A DNA stretch of 64,000 nt from Alteromonas sp. MMG017 (GTDB lineage Bacteria > Pseudomonadota > Gammaproteobacteria > Enterobacterales > Alteromonadaceae). Of the stretch, positions 6,147-14,911 are shown one piece after another; the first letter of the stretch is position 1; each line of letters begins with the position of its first letter. Both the position numbers and the translations under genes were made by a program. The DNA lies in the NCBI RefSeq assembly GCF_018100795.1, contig NZ_JAGJDY010000012.1, positions 1-64,000 of the forward strand. The letters run 5' to 3'. The notes beneath the pieces were generated by a model. That model was given only the letters and a program-made list of their open reading frames with translations, did no database searches and had not been told where the DNA came from.

Positions 6147-8600
6147 ATGAAAATTTTAAACAAGAAAAACTTATTAGCCGTTGCGGTAGCGTGCGCTTTA
6201 CCGGCAAGCATGGTTAACGCAAAAACTTTCGACACAACGCTTGCAGACAAATTGCTAGCGGCGCCATCAGAGCTACAGCAAGTTATTGTCACGTTTGAAG
6301 GAAATGGCCCCCTTTCATTAGATCAATTAGACGCACTTGACGTACTGGGTATTACATCAGGTGTTAGCCTTAAGAACCTGCCTATCGCAGGTATTATGGC
6401 CACGAAAGCACAAGTTGACGCATTGTACAGTCGCGATGACGTAGTATCAGTTTGGAACAATGATCCACTTGTACTAGAAAATCATGAGTCGACCCAAATA
6501 ACAGGCGTGCAAGCATTACGAGCAGACCGAGATTTGCGTAATAACGGCATACCTTACTCAGGCCGCGGTATTGGCGTAGTGGTTAACGACTCGGGCGTAG
6601 ATGGCACCCATTCTGATATTGCTTTTCCTGACCACGTAGTTCAAAACGTACTTGCCCAAGTTAATTTAAATAGTTTTAGCAGCATCTTACCCATCTCTTA
6701 TATCGAAAATGCGCCTAACTCAGATATCGGTGGTGGCCATGGTACTCACGTAGCTGGCACCGTTGGAGGTAATGGTGCAAAGAGCAGTGGCTTACATGCA
6801 GGTGTAGCGCCAGGCGCTGATATTATCGGTTACGGCTCGGGGGCTGCACTATTCATATTAGACACCCTAGGTGGTTTCGATTATGCCCTTACTCACCAGT
6901 ACGACTACAACATTCGTGTTATTTCTAACTCGTTTGGTAATACAGGTGATGTAGGTACTGATTTTAATCCAGATGATCCAACAAATGTCGCGACGAAAGC
7001 ATTGGCAGATAATGGCATTATTACGGTGTTTTCAGCAGGAAACTCTGGCTCTGGTGAGTCGACAATTACCGGCAACTTTAAAAAGGCTCCTTGGGTTATC
7101 ACAGTAGCGGCTGGCGATAAGGAAGGCAATTTGGCTGACTTTAGCTCTCGCGGCGTAGATGGGAAAGGAGGCCAAGTTGTTGTCGATGGTGAAGTGTTTA
7201 CATGGGAAGATCGCCCCACTATTACAGCACCTGGCGTAGACGTTGTTTCTGCAAGAGCATCAACATCGAGTTTAGGCGCACTAAGCGCTACCGATGATGC
7301 TGCGATGATAGAACCCGCCCATTTACCTTTCTATACTGTATCAAGTGGTACTTCAATGGCGGCGCCACACGTATCTGGGATAGTTGCATTAATGCTAGAA
7401 GCTGATCCAAGTTTGCAGTGGGAAGATGTGAAATCAATTATTCAACAAACTGCTACACCAATGGCGGGATTGGCTGAATGGGAAGTCGGTGCGGGTTACG
7501 CGAATGCTTATGCCGCCGTGAATGCGATTGTTAACGGCGTTGAAGTATATGGTGATACGTTAAAGTTAGACCGAAAATTTAACGGTTTTGCCAATGTATC
7601 GGAAGGCGAAAGTTTTACTTTGCCAACCACATATCTTCCTGTTGGTGAGCCACCGGTAGAAACCTTCGATGTGGGCCCTGACGTGTCTATGGTATTGGCA
7701 AGTGCTACCATTGAAACGGCAACGGCCTTTGTACTAGAAGACCCTGCGGGCAACCGATATGGCTCAGGTATTGGTTTGCCGCTTTTGGGCTCTTCAGTAG
7801 GTACTGCAGCGCCTGGTATGGCAGGGCAGTGGAAACTATATAGCAGCGGTATTGGAAGCGTCAGTGGGATATCTGTTGATCCGCTGGGCGTAACTAATGG
7901 TGTGGGAATTCCCTCTACTACAGACGTGAATATTCGATTACTAGAAACTTCTGGTTATGTCGGTATTGACGATGTTGCAGGTCACCCATCACAGTCATAC
8001 GTTGAATACGTCATAGCTAATGAATTAATGGATGCTACCACTGATGGTTTTAAGCCGGACGACGCACTTACCCGTGTTGAATTCGCTGATGTACTTACTC
8101 TAAGTAATAGCGTGCGCCAGTCGATTGTTGGCAATACTGCGATGTTTTTTGATGTGGATTCAGCGTTTGCTGGAGCGGTTAACGCCGTCACCTCAGAAGG
8201 GGGCGTGTTGAGCGATCTCACCTTTAGCGAGAGCCCTCTCATGCTTACCGGTGGTAGCGAGCATTTTGGCGCTGCTGATACTGTGACCAAAGAAACCATG
8301 GCCTATTCTTTAATACAGGCATTAGGGTTAGAAGCGTCGGCACAATCTTTCGATACGGCTGAAACGCTGGTAGCCATTGTATTTGACCAAGCAGTACCCG
8401 TTGCCGATAGTGAACTTATTGTGCCTGAAATGCGCGGCTATGTGCAGCAAGCATTAGCCATGGGGTTAATGCAGGTGCAAGTGGAAGTAGAGCAAGGGCC
8501 ATTTGATTTAGAGCCAACACTGGTGGCTTACTTCAACCCTACTGATGAAGTGACACGTGGAGAAACAGCCTTCGTGGTGACTCAGGCTCATCAGTTGTAA
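6147..8600 (+). CDS. secreted subtilisin-like (S8) protease with SLH-like C-terminus
   Basis: This 817-residue protein is an S8 serine protease precursor. A Sec signal peptide (about residues 1-25) is followed by an inhibitor-I9-like propeptide (about 26-110). The catalytic domain carries Asp148 (VVVNDSGVDGTH), His198 (GGGHGTHVAG), the oxyanion Asn299 (FSAGNSG) and Ser403 (SGTSMAAPHVSG). The C-terminal half has a beta-rich segment. Two stretches near residues 619-650 and 763-812 look like S-layer-homology repeats (VEYVIANELMDATTDGFKPD, then a conserved TRVEF). SLH repeats usually hold proteins at the cell surface; that role is inference here. ATG 6147 is chosen for its AACGAGG ribosome site and signal peptide; an upstream frame extension to 6093 is not needed. 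The gene is a close architectural paralogue of 14912-17392 and carries the same promoter motif. Confidence 0.9.
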   Translation: MKILNKKNLLAVAVACALPASMVNAKTFDTTLADKLLAAPSELQQVIVTFEGNGPLSLDQLDALDVLGITSGVSLKNLPIAGIMATKAQVDALYSRDDVVSVWNNDPLVLENHESTQITGVQALRADRDLRNNGIPYSGRGIGVVVNDSGVDGTHSDIAFPDHVVQNVLAQVNLNSFSSILPISYIENAPNSDIGGGHGTHVAGTVGGNGAKSSGLHAGVAPGADIIGYGSGAALFILDTLGGFDYALTHQYDYNIRVISNSFGNTGDVGTDFNPDDPTNVATKALADNGIITVFSAGNSGSGESTITGNFKKAPWVITVAAGDKEGNLADFSSRGVDGKGGQVVVDGEVFTWEDRPTITAPGVDVVSARASTSSLGALSATDDAAMIEPAHLPFYTVSSGTSMAAPHVSGIVALMLEADPSLQWEDVKSIIQQTATPMAGLAEWEVGAGYANAYAAVNAIVNGVEVYGDTLKLDRKFNGFANVSEGESFTLPTTYLPVGEPPVETFDVGPDVSMVLASATIETATAFVLEDPAGNRYGSGIGLPLLGSSVGTAAPGMAGQWKLYSSGIGSVSGISVDPLGVTNGVGIPSTTDVNIRLLETSGYVGIDDVAGHPSQSYVEYVIANELMDATTDGFKPDDALTRVEFADVLTLSNSVRQSIVGNTAMFFDVDSAFAGAVNAVTSEGGVLSDLTFSESPLMLTGGSEHFGAADTVTKETMAYSLIQALGLEASAQSFDTAETLVAIVFDQAVPVADSELIVPEMRGYVQQALAMGLMQVQVEVEQGPFDLEPTLVAYFNPTDEVTRGETAFVVTQAHQL

Positions 8601-8609
8601 AAGCAATCG

Positions 8610-9239
8610 CTATTCAAGAAGGCCGGCTTTGCCGGCCATTCTTATTAGTTCGGCTGAACTGCTCAAGTTGAGTTTCTTGTATATATTACTTCGGTGATTT
8701 TCAGCGGTTTTCAGACTCATATTCAATAGCTCACCTATTTTTTTGCTGGTATTACCGGCAGCAACCAAAAAGAAGACTTCACGTTCACGGCGCGTTAGTA
8801 CACTCAATGGGCTAACATGTTTTTGAAATTGCTCATCCTCGCAATCACCCACTCTGTCGGGGAAGAATGTTTGCCCTGCTGCTACTTTTTTTATGGCTTC
8901 AACAAGGACATCGCCAGATGATTCTTTTAATACATAACCTTTAGCCCCTGCATCACGCATGGCTTCTACATACTCAACTTCGTTATGCATCGACAACACA
9001 AGTACTTTGGCATCGCATCGCTGGGAAAGTATTTTATCAATGGCCACAAGGCCACTCATTCGAGGCATGGAGATATCCATAAGAATGACATCGGGTGAGA
9101 GTTTAACCACCGCTGAAACAAGCTCGACGCCGTCATCGCATTCACCGATAACGCTGATGTTATCAGTGGCATTTAACATTTGTGATACGCCTTGGCGCAT
9201 TAATACATGGTCGTCTGCGAGCACTACACGAATTGTCAT
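8610..9239 (-). CDS. NarL/FixJ-type response regulator
   Basis: This 209-residue protein has an N-terminal receiver domain (acidic pair DD at 9-10, phospho-acceptor Asp55 in LMDISMP, Lys in YVLKES) and a C-terminal LuxR/NarL helix-turn-helix (LTRREREVFFLVAAG through TAENHRSNIYKKL). It is a DNA-binding transcription factor activated by phosphorylation. Its ATG overlaps the stop of the upstream histidine kinase gene (ATGA), so the two are translationally coupled and form a two-component pair. The stop lies only 10 bp from the end of the convergent first subtilase gene, and a GGCCGGC/GCCGGCC hairpin at 8621-8637 falls inside the last codons. I infer that it binds the shared inverted repeat before the secreted-protein genes; this is not shown by sequence. 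Confidence 0.93.
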   Translation of the reverse strand: MTIRVVLADDHVLMRQGVSQMLNATDNISVIGECDDGVELVSAVVKLSPDVILMDISMPRMSGLVAIDKILSQRCDAKVLVLSMHNEVEYVEAMRDAGAKGYVLKESSGDVLVEAIKKVAAGQTFFPDRVGDCEDEQFQKHVSPLSVLTRREREVFFLVAAGNTSKKIGELLNMSLKTAENHRSNIYKKLNLSSSAELIRMAGKAGLLE

Positions 9240-9925
9240 ACGGGTACCGTTACTGTTGTTCTTGTGCCTTGACCTACAGCCGACGTTAACACTAATTGTG
9301 CGTTGAACGCCTTAGCGCGATCTCGAATACTCGATAAGCCCACACCGGGTTCTACGGATGTTTTATCAAATCCGTCACCATTGTCCACAATATCTAAGCG
9401 AATAACATTATTATGAAAGGCAAGACTTAGCGTAACTTTGCTCGCGTGGCTGTGTTTTATGGTGTTCACCAAGGTCTCTTGTGCAATGCGAAAGAGTAAA
9501 ATACTCACGTCTTTAGTAATGCCTGCTGGAATATCAATGGTGCACTCATATTCAATATCCTCAGAGGCAAGCAAATTACGACAAAGCCAGCTTAACGCAG
9601 GTTTTAGCCCCAAGTCGTCTAAAATGGTAGGGCTCATCAACCTAGACAATTGGCGCACATCATTTAACGCCATTTCAGCCAAACCATGCAAGTTTTCAAG
9701 TTCAGGTGACTCTGTTGACAAAGCCTGCAAGCGTCGAGTAAGCCCTGTTAAAAGCTGACCAATACCATCATGTAATTCACGGGATAGCTTTGCCTTTTCA
9801 GATTCTTGTTGCGCCCATAGCCTTTTAGCGAGCTGTTGGAGTGTAGCTTGTTCATCATCAAGTCTGTTTTTAAGCGAGTCTTGAAGGGCTCGAATTGAGG
9901 CGAGCTGCTGCTCAATATCACTCAA
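9236..9925 (-). CDS. soluble HisKA_3 histidine kinase
   Basis: This 229-residue kinase has no membrane segment and no recognisable sensor domain. A short coiled coil (about residues 1-45) leads into the HisKA_3 dimerisation domain with phospho-acceptor His52 (LSRELHDGIGQLL). The HATPase_c domain has the N box (AQETLVNTIKHSHA), the G1 box (DNGDGFD) and the G2 box (GVGLSSIRDRA). It overlaps the upstream Ser/Thr kinase gene by 8 bp and the downstream regulator by 4 bp. Lacking its own input, it probably takes its signal from the overlapping Ser/Thr kinase or the FHA-GAF protein; that is inference. The NarL-type partner at 8610-9239 is the obvious phosphate acceptor. Confidence 0.92.
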   Translation of the reverse strand: MSDIEQQLASIRALQDSLKNRLDDEQATLQQLAKRLWAQQESEKAKLSRELHDGIGQLLTGLTRRLQALSTESPELENLHGLAEMALNDVRQLSRLMSPTILDDLGLKPALSWLCRNLLASEDIEYECTIDIPAGITKDVSILLFRIAQETLVNTIKHSHASKVTLSLAFHNNVIRLDIVDNGDGFDKTSVEPGVGLSSIRDRAKAFNAQLVLTSAVGQGTRTTVTVPV

Positions 9926-12900
9926 GGTAGGCCTGCCTATATTCTAATGCTTGCGTTTCCGAAAGCTGCTCAAGCCATTGTGAACGCAAGGCTTTTAGTT
10001 TTGCTTCGTATTCAGGAAATACTGAGTAGTAAACATGATTGCGCCAGTAGTCTGGATGAACGGCTAATTGTTGCGCTAGGGTCTTGGCTAGCTCAGTTTT
10101 GCCAGCCCTAACTTCAAGATATAGCCAATGCAGATAGGACTGATAATAAGTTGGCTTGATAAGCGTATTAATCGTCTGCATCACTTCGCTGTTAGGTTTA
10201 AGGTTCAATCGATGTTGAATATCCAACAAAATTTTAAGTTCTGTCACTACAGGAATATGAGAGGTGTCAAAAGACGGGCTAAAGTCGGCTGTATTTATTG
10301 GTTGTTGCTGATGCTGTAATGCTAATAGTAGCCACTGCATAACAGCATGCTGATCGCGCCTTTCTTTAGCTGCTTCGCTGTCGATACTTGAAAGCACATC
10401 TTTTAAACACGGCCAGTCAGCTGTACGAAGACAGACTTCGCCATGCCATAAACTCACTTCAATCAGTGCTCTTGTATCTGAAGCACGCTCAGCCAATTGC
10501 TTAGCTTGCTCTATTTGGGTGAGGGCTTCACTTAACTTACCATTACTAAAATGGAAGTAACTAAATAATAAGTGGTTCACCATTTTTTCTTGATCGTTTT
10601 GCTGGCTCAACTTATTATCAACTTCAGAAAGATAGCGGGTAGCGGCGTTATTATCACCTTTTACTAAACTTAACTGTGCCAAGTTCTGATACGTTCGAAG
10701 CAGATGAGATTGGTCGTTGTTTCTCTCAAATAAAGTTTTGGCCTGCTGCCAATAAATATCTGCAAGTGACAAGTCGCCAATCAAAAAATGCATATAAGCC
10801 ACATTGCTCATACTTTCTGGTTTTAGTACTTTGTCATCGATTTGAACCCGAATATCTAAGCCTCGTTTATAGTGCAATAAGGCTTTTTCGAACTCACCTT
10901 GTTCTTCATAGAGAAAGCCTAACGTATCATTGATGTGAGCTTCTTGTTCTAGATCACCGATATCCATTATTAGTGACAAAGCCTCTTTTAACGAAGACTC
11001 CGCTAGGTCGACTTTGCGAGTAAGTGATGCTGCAATCGCTAAATTGGCAAGTGTTTTAGCGCGCTCAGAAGGTTGAGATGTCGCATCTCTAAGTGATAGC
11101 GCGTCTTGAAAATACGATGCTGCAGTACCGTGTTCTGCAATACGTAAATGAGCGATACCAAAAGCATTAAGTACTAAGCTTTCACCTTCCTTGTTTTTGA
11201 CTTTTCTAAACGCAACTAGCGCTTGAGTAAGGGTTTCACTAATGGCAGTGTCAATGTTGCCCCCCATTATTTGCAAACGCGCAAGTTCAAACCAAAGTTG
11301 GCCATCATTAGGCCGTAATTGCAACGCGGCTTGGTAATCGTCCATGGCCAACAGTGGCTCGTTAGCCCACTGATGTATATCGGCACGCATGGCAAGCAAG
11401 TCGGCTCGATTCGGGTAAAGGCTAATTAGCGCATCAATAGATTGCTGGGCCAACGAAAGATTATCATCTAATTGCGCCCGAAGTAGTTCTCCCTGCAAAC
11501 GCCAATAGTCGCCAATATCGGGTATTGCCATTAAGATATCGAGAGACTCTCTAGCGACCAAAATATCGTTATTATTGAATGCTAGCTCAGCGTGAGCTAA
11601 CCACCCCCCAGGATAATCGGGTGTGCTGGTTATCATTGCTTCAATAGCATCGTCACGGGCCAGAGGCGGTCCCGCCTGCCACGCATCATGTAACGCACTT
11701 AAGTAACGCAAGTCTGGTGTGTCTACCTCGGTGTTTAAGTGAGAAAACAGTGCTTCAACGAGTTTGTCGGCGAAGGCATCTAAATCGTCAGCCAAGCTGT
11801 TGGTCGTAATAGAATGACTTACTGTAAATATCTGTGTATTGGCTGGCATGCTAAGTACACTGGCGTGAAGTAAGTATGATTGGCTGCTAGTGGGAGTTGC
11901 ATTAAGTAGCAACAGGCTGTCGGTGCCAAGGATTGCGCTGAAATCCACTCTATCATTGTCACTGTCCATAGGGGACAGTGCTAAATTTCGAATTAGCGTC
12001 GTGCTTTCGTTTTCGCCGACAAGCGCAATATCAGGGTGAGTTGAAAGAGGGTAGCGAAGTAAATCACTAATGGTGCCTAATAGTGGATAGTTGTTGTCGT
12101 GAATTATAGCCAGTTGTAGTGTTTTATTACCGAATCCATCTGGATTAGGTTTCGTTTTATTCACCACAACGGCAATCGTTGCTAACACAAGCAAAAATAT
12201 TGTGAATGCGGCGACGAATTTTGACGATGAAACAGGCGTATCAGCTTGGGTCAACGCTTGTGTTAGGGTAGGGCGCTTTTCTGGAATTTGATGGGTAAGG
12301 TTGCTAATAAACTGAGTTTGCTTTCTAAGCCACAGGGTGTCAGATAACGAAAATGAAGACAACGCCACACAACTGAGCATATCGTTAAGCACTTTACCGG
12401 CACTGTAGGTATCAGAAAATTCCCCTGCCTTTCCTGAGTGAATCACCTCTGGGGCCGAGTACTGTAAATGGCCGCTCGTTTGCTCGCCATTTTTTTCCAA
12501 TTGGCCTATGCCGAAATCAATGAGTAATAAATCATCATCTGCATTAATAAGGATATTGTCGGGCTTTATGTCACCGTGCTTGATATCGACACTTTGGCAG
12601 GTGGCAATTGCATCAAGTAATTGGTGCGACCATTTTTGATATGTTTTGCGAGAAATAGGGCGTTGAAGGCGCTCGAATAGCGGCTCACCTTCTATGTATT
12701 CCATAGTGAAAAAGGCGTAATAGTCGTCGGCAAATACATCGTGAACACGAATAATATTAGGGTGTTGAAGTTGTCGAGCAATAACAACTTCATTACGAAG
12801 AACCTGCATACTGGCTGGATCGGTAGCGGCACCAGGAATGAGTTTCAGTGCTACATCAACCGCAAGTAACTCGTCTTTGGCGGCATATACACAGGCCTGA

Positions 12901-13046
12901 GTGCCTGCTCCTAGCTGTTGAATGATGCGAAACCTATCAGCAAGAATGGTTCCGGAGGCAAGTCTAGGCCCTGATGGCAAAGCCTCAGTTTGAAAATGTT
13001 CAGGCGTTGAAGGTATATTCCCCGGCCCAGTCAAACGCATCTCCAC
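9918..13046 (-). CDS. membrane Ser/Thr protein kinase with TPR domain
   Basis: This 1042-residue protein starts with a Hanks-type kinase domain (about residues 38-265): glycine loop GAGTQACVY, Lys68 in VALK, catalytic HGDIKPDN (Asp159, Asn164), DFG at 177-179 and APE at 198-200. All key residues are present, so it should be active. Gly replaces Arg in the usual HRD motif. One membrane helix follows (about 277-295). The remaining roughly 740 residues hold a globular segment and then many tetratricopeptide repeats. With one membrane pass, the kinase is likely cytoplasmic and the TPR part periplasmic, suited to sensing a protein or envelope state. The start codon is GTG; an ATG two codons later is an alternative. 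It lies 76 bp after the FHA-GAF gene and overlaps the histidine kinase gene, so all are probably co-transcribed. Confidence 0.92.
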   Translation of the reverse strand: MEMRLTGPGNIPSTPEHFQTEALPSGPRLASGTILADRFRIIQQLGAGTQACVYAAKDELLAVDVALKLIPGAATDPASMQVLRNEVVIARQLQHPNIIRVHDVFADDYYAFFTMEYIEGEPLFERLQRPISRKTYQKWSHQLLDAIATCQSVDIKHGDIKPDNILINADDDLLLIDFGIGQLEKNGEQTSGHLQYSAPEVIHSGKAGEFSDTYSAGKVLNDMLSCVALSSFSLSDTLWLRKQTQFISNLTHQIPEKRPTLTQALTQADTPVSSSKFVAAFTIFLLVLATIAVVVNKTKPNPDGFGNKTLQLAIIHDNNYPLLGTISDLLRYPLSTHPDIALVGENESTTLIRNLALSPMDSDNDRVDFSAILGTDSLLLLNATPTSSQSYLLHASVLSMPANTQIFTVSHSITTNSLADDLDAFADKLVEALFSHLNTEVDTPDLRYLSALHDAWQAGPPLARDDAIEAMITSTPDYPGGWLAHAELAFNNNDILVARESLDILMAIPDIGDYWRLQGELLRAQLDDNLSLAQQSIDALISLYPNRADLLAMRADIHQWANEPLLAMDDYQAALQLRPNDGQLWFELARLQIMGGNIDTAISETLTQALVAFRKVKNKEGESLVLNAFGIAHLRIAEHGTAASYFQDALSLRDATSQPSERAKTLANLAIAASLTRKVDLAESSLKEALSLIMDIGDLEQEAHINDTLGFLYEEQGEFEKALLHYKRGLDIRVQIDDKVLKPESMSNVAYMHFLIGDLSLADIYWQQAKTLFERNNDQSHLLRTYQNLAQLSLVKGDNNAATRYLSEVDNKLSQQNDQEKMVNHLLFSYFHFSNGKLSEALTQIEQAKQLAERASDTRALIEVSLWHGEVCLRTADWPCLKDVLSSIDSEAAKERRDQHAVMQWLLLALQHQQQPINTADFSPSFDTSHIPVVTELKILLDIQHRLNLKPNSEVMQTINTLIKPTYYQSYLHWLYLEVRAGKTELAKTLAQQLAVHPDYWRNHVYYSVFPEYEAKLKALRSQWLEQLSETQALEYRQAYLE

Positions 13047-13122
13047 ACTACAATTACTACAGCATAGGTATCATCTCGCGCGTTATGCTGGGCTTATCGC
13101 AACGAGTGAAACCGATATTATT

Positions 13123-13950
13123 CTAATTAATTAGAGAAAGTTTATGCTCTATGGCGTGGAATAACAAACGAAGAGACAATAAATTGGCGAGAGACTTGGC
13201 AAACTCGATGTCCGTGTCGGTGAAATAGCGTCTTCCCACTAGGGAATCTGCGTATAAAACGCCTATTGGTTTATCGTCTATGCAAACAGGCACACTAATA
13301 GCGGCTTGAATACCATTACGAATAATACTTTGTTGCGCGTTTAGCGAGTCATCAACAACAATATTGCCTACCGCCAGCACCGAATTTGTTTCCATCGTGC
13401 GTTGAATAATAGTGCGGCTTCCGGTGAAGTTTTCCGCATTCATCCAGGGCTCGTAACCTAAACCAAACAATGCTTTATTTTCTTCATCAAACAAGATGAG
13501 GGAGGCGCGCTCGCAGGCTAACGATTGAATTAAACATTCGCGAGCGATATGAACTAACGCACTACTGTCATTACAGTTTTGAAGTTGGTGTTGATAGCGC
13601 TTTAATTGCCGCTCTCGCCATACACGTTGACTATCTAACTGAATGACTTTGTTATGCTCAACTGGTGTGAGTTGGCATGAAATGGGGCCAAAAAACAAAT
13701 GCTGGGGTTTATTAATGGCAATATTTTTAACTGGCATGCCACCACTGAAACAGCCCGTTGAACTGGTATCGTTTAATTGCCATAAGTGGTCGTTAGTCGC
13801 CTGTAATTCGGCATGCAAGCGAGAGATTTGAGGGTGCGCTATGACAATGTCAGCATTGTGCGCACGACCTATTCGATACTGCCTGCCCTCAAAAAGTACG
13901 TGCTCTGCTACGCTGCCATTAGGTTGAGATACTGCAATTTGCAATGGCAT
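13123..13950 (-). CDS. FHA-GAF domain signalling protein
   Basis: This 275-residue cytoplasmic protein has an FHA domain (about residues 25-95) with the phosphothreonine-binding pattern RIGR, ISRLH and a LNDTSSTG segment. A GAF domain follows (about 120-265, including RASLILFDEE, AAISVPVCIDDKPIGVLYAD). FHA domains bind phosphothreonine peptides and are common partners of Hanks-type kinases, so the kinase encoded next is the likely partner; this is inferred from adjacency. The GAF domain could bind a small ligand or mediate dimerisation. No catalytic output domain is present, so it looks like an adaptor between kinase and downstream proteins. The ribosome site TGGAG is well placed before ATG 13950, 25 bp after the upstream secreted-protein gene. 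Confidence 0.9.
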   Translation of the reverse strand: MPLQIAVSQPNGSVAEHVLFEGRQYRIGRAHNADIVIAHPQISRLHAELQATNDHLWQLNDTSSTGCFSGGMPVKNIAINKPQHLFFGPISCQLTPVEHNKVIQLDSQRVWRERQLKRYQHQLQNCNDSSALVHIARECLIQSLACERASLILFDEENKALFGLGYEPWMNAENFTGSRTIIQRTMETNSVLAVGNIVVDDSLNAQQSIIRNGIQAAISVPVCIDDKPIGVLYADSLVGRRYFTDTDIEFAKSLANLLSLRLLFHAIEHKLSLIN

Positions 13951-13975
13951 AACAAGGCTCCATATAACCTGCGAT

Positions 13976-14818
13976 TTACAGTGTGCGTAAACTAAAACGC
14001 AGGGTCTGCAATTGTGTCAGCAATATCCCTTTTGCGTTTACCACGCTACCGTTAGCAAGCCATACATCAGGAATTTGACTGCCAGATGCACTATCAACAA
14101 CCGAAATTAGGCTATCCACTGCAGTTAATGCAGCAGCATCATCATCTATCGCCAATGCATTTTGAATATCGTTAATGCCACTATCTAGCGCACCTTGAAG
14201 TAGCAAAGAAATATCGCTTCTATTGCTATTAACGGTTTGGCTGATTTTACTGACTTTATCGCTAATGACTACACTTGGCGCGCGAGTATCAAGCAGAATA
14301 ATAAAGTCCGAGAATTGTCCTGTACTGCCCCTTGCGCGAAGACTACCGGAAGATGTCAGTGTAGTAATATCTTCAAAAGTGCCATCTGCATGAGAGGTAA
14401 AGAGTCGAAATGGAATGGTAGGAACGTAATGGAGGGCCTTAGTATAAAGCTCAACCATGGCTACGCCTTCAAAACCAAAACCCGAATCTGCTTTTGGTGA
14501 TATTGATACCAATACAGGAAAGCCAGATGTCGCGCTGGTTAATAATGAAGGTAGACGGTCAGTAATTAATAAGTCACTGGGGTCGAGAAGCTCGGCCGTA
14601 ATGTCAAAGTTACTCGCATGAAGACCAATACTATTTTCAAACTCGATGGTGAGATCGACTTCAATTGCAGTAGTCAGTGATAATTTGGCTTGTATGCGGT
14701 TATCATCAACCGTAAGTATGTTCGGTAGAACGATTTGAGCTTGGGCGGTAGAAAACAACATTACCGCAAGGGTAATAACGCTGACTAAGAGCTTAAACTT
14801 CATTTGAGATATTTTCAT
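13976..14818 (-). CDS. secreted protein of unknown function in the kinase operon
   Basis: This 280-residue protein has a signal peptide (hydrophobic residues about 7-25, cleavage after STAQA). A beta-strand-rich domain (about 28-190) is followed by an alpha-helical tail with short repeats of hydrophobic and Asp/Ala residues. I do not recognise a family. It sits between the second subtilase gene and the FHA-GAF gene on the same strand. It could be a periplasmic ligand for the TPR part of the kinase, or a substrate or inhibitor of the proteases; these are guesses from position only. A terminator-like hairpin separates it from the subtilase gene upstream. Confidence 0.75.
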   Translation of the reverse strand: MKISQMKFKLLVSVITLAVMLFSTAQAQIVLPNILTVDDNRIQAKLSLTTAIEVDLTIEFENSIGLHASNFDITAELLDPSDLLITDRLPSLLTSATSGFPVLVSISPKADSGFGFEGVAMVELYTKALHYVPTIPFRLFTSHADGTFEDITTLTSSGSLRARGSTGQFSDFIILLDTRAPSVVISDKVSKISQTVNSNRSDISLLLQGALDSGINDIQNALAIDDDAAALTAVDSLISVVDSASGSQIPDVWLANGSVVNAKGILLTQLQTLRFSLRTL

Positions 14819-14850
14819 AATACCAATCTCTATTAAACCTTGTTTAAAAA

Positions 14851-14892
14851 GTAACCCGAAAAGGTACTGTTATCAACAACTATAACAGCACC
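14851..14892 (-). terminator. minus-strand terminator-like hairpin after the second subtilase
   Basis: An 11-bp stem (14863-14873 with 14882-14892, one G-U pair) has a TTTT and a second T-run after it when read on the minus strand. It could end or reduce transcription between the protease gene and the signalling genes downstream. Confidence 0.55.
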
Positions 14893-14911
14893 ATTTTTCA
14901 TTCAGCTGTTA

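Noticed and set aside
5933-6217. 94-codon plus-strand frame before the first subtilase
   Set aside because: It runs through the terminator and promoter motif, overlaps the subtilase signal peptide in another frame and has no ribosome site.
8619-8642. terminator after the first subtilase
   Set aside because: The GGCCGGC/GCCGGCC stem is inside the last codons of the response regulator and has no T-run on either strand, so I do not list it as a terminator.
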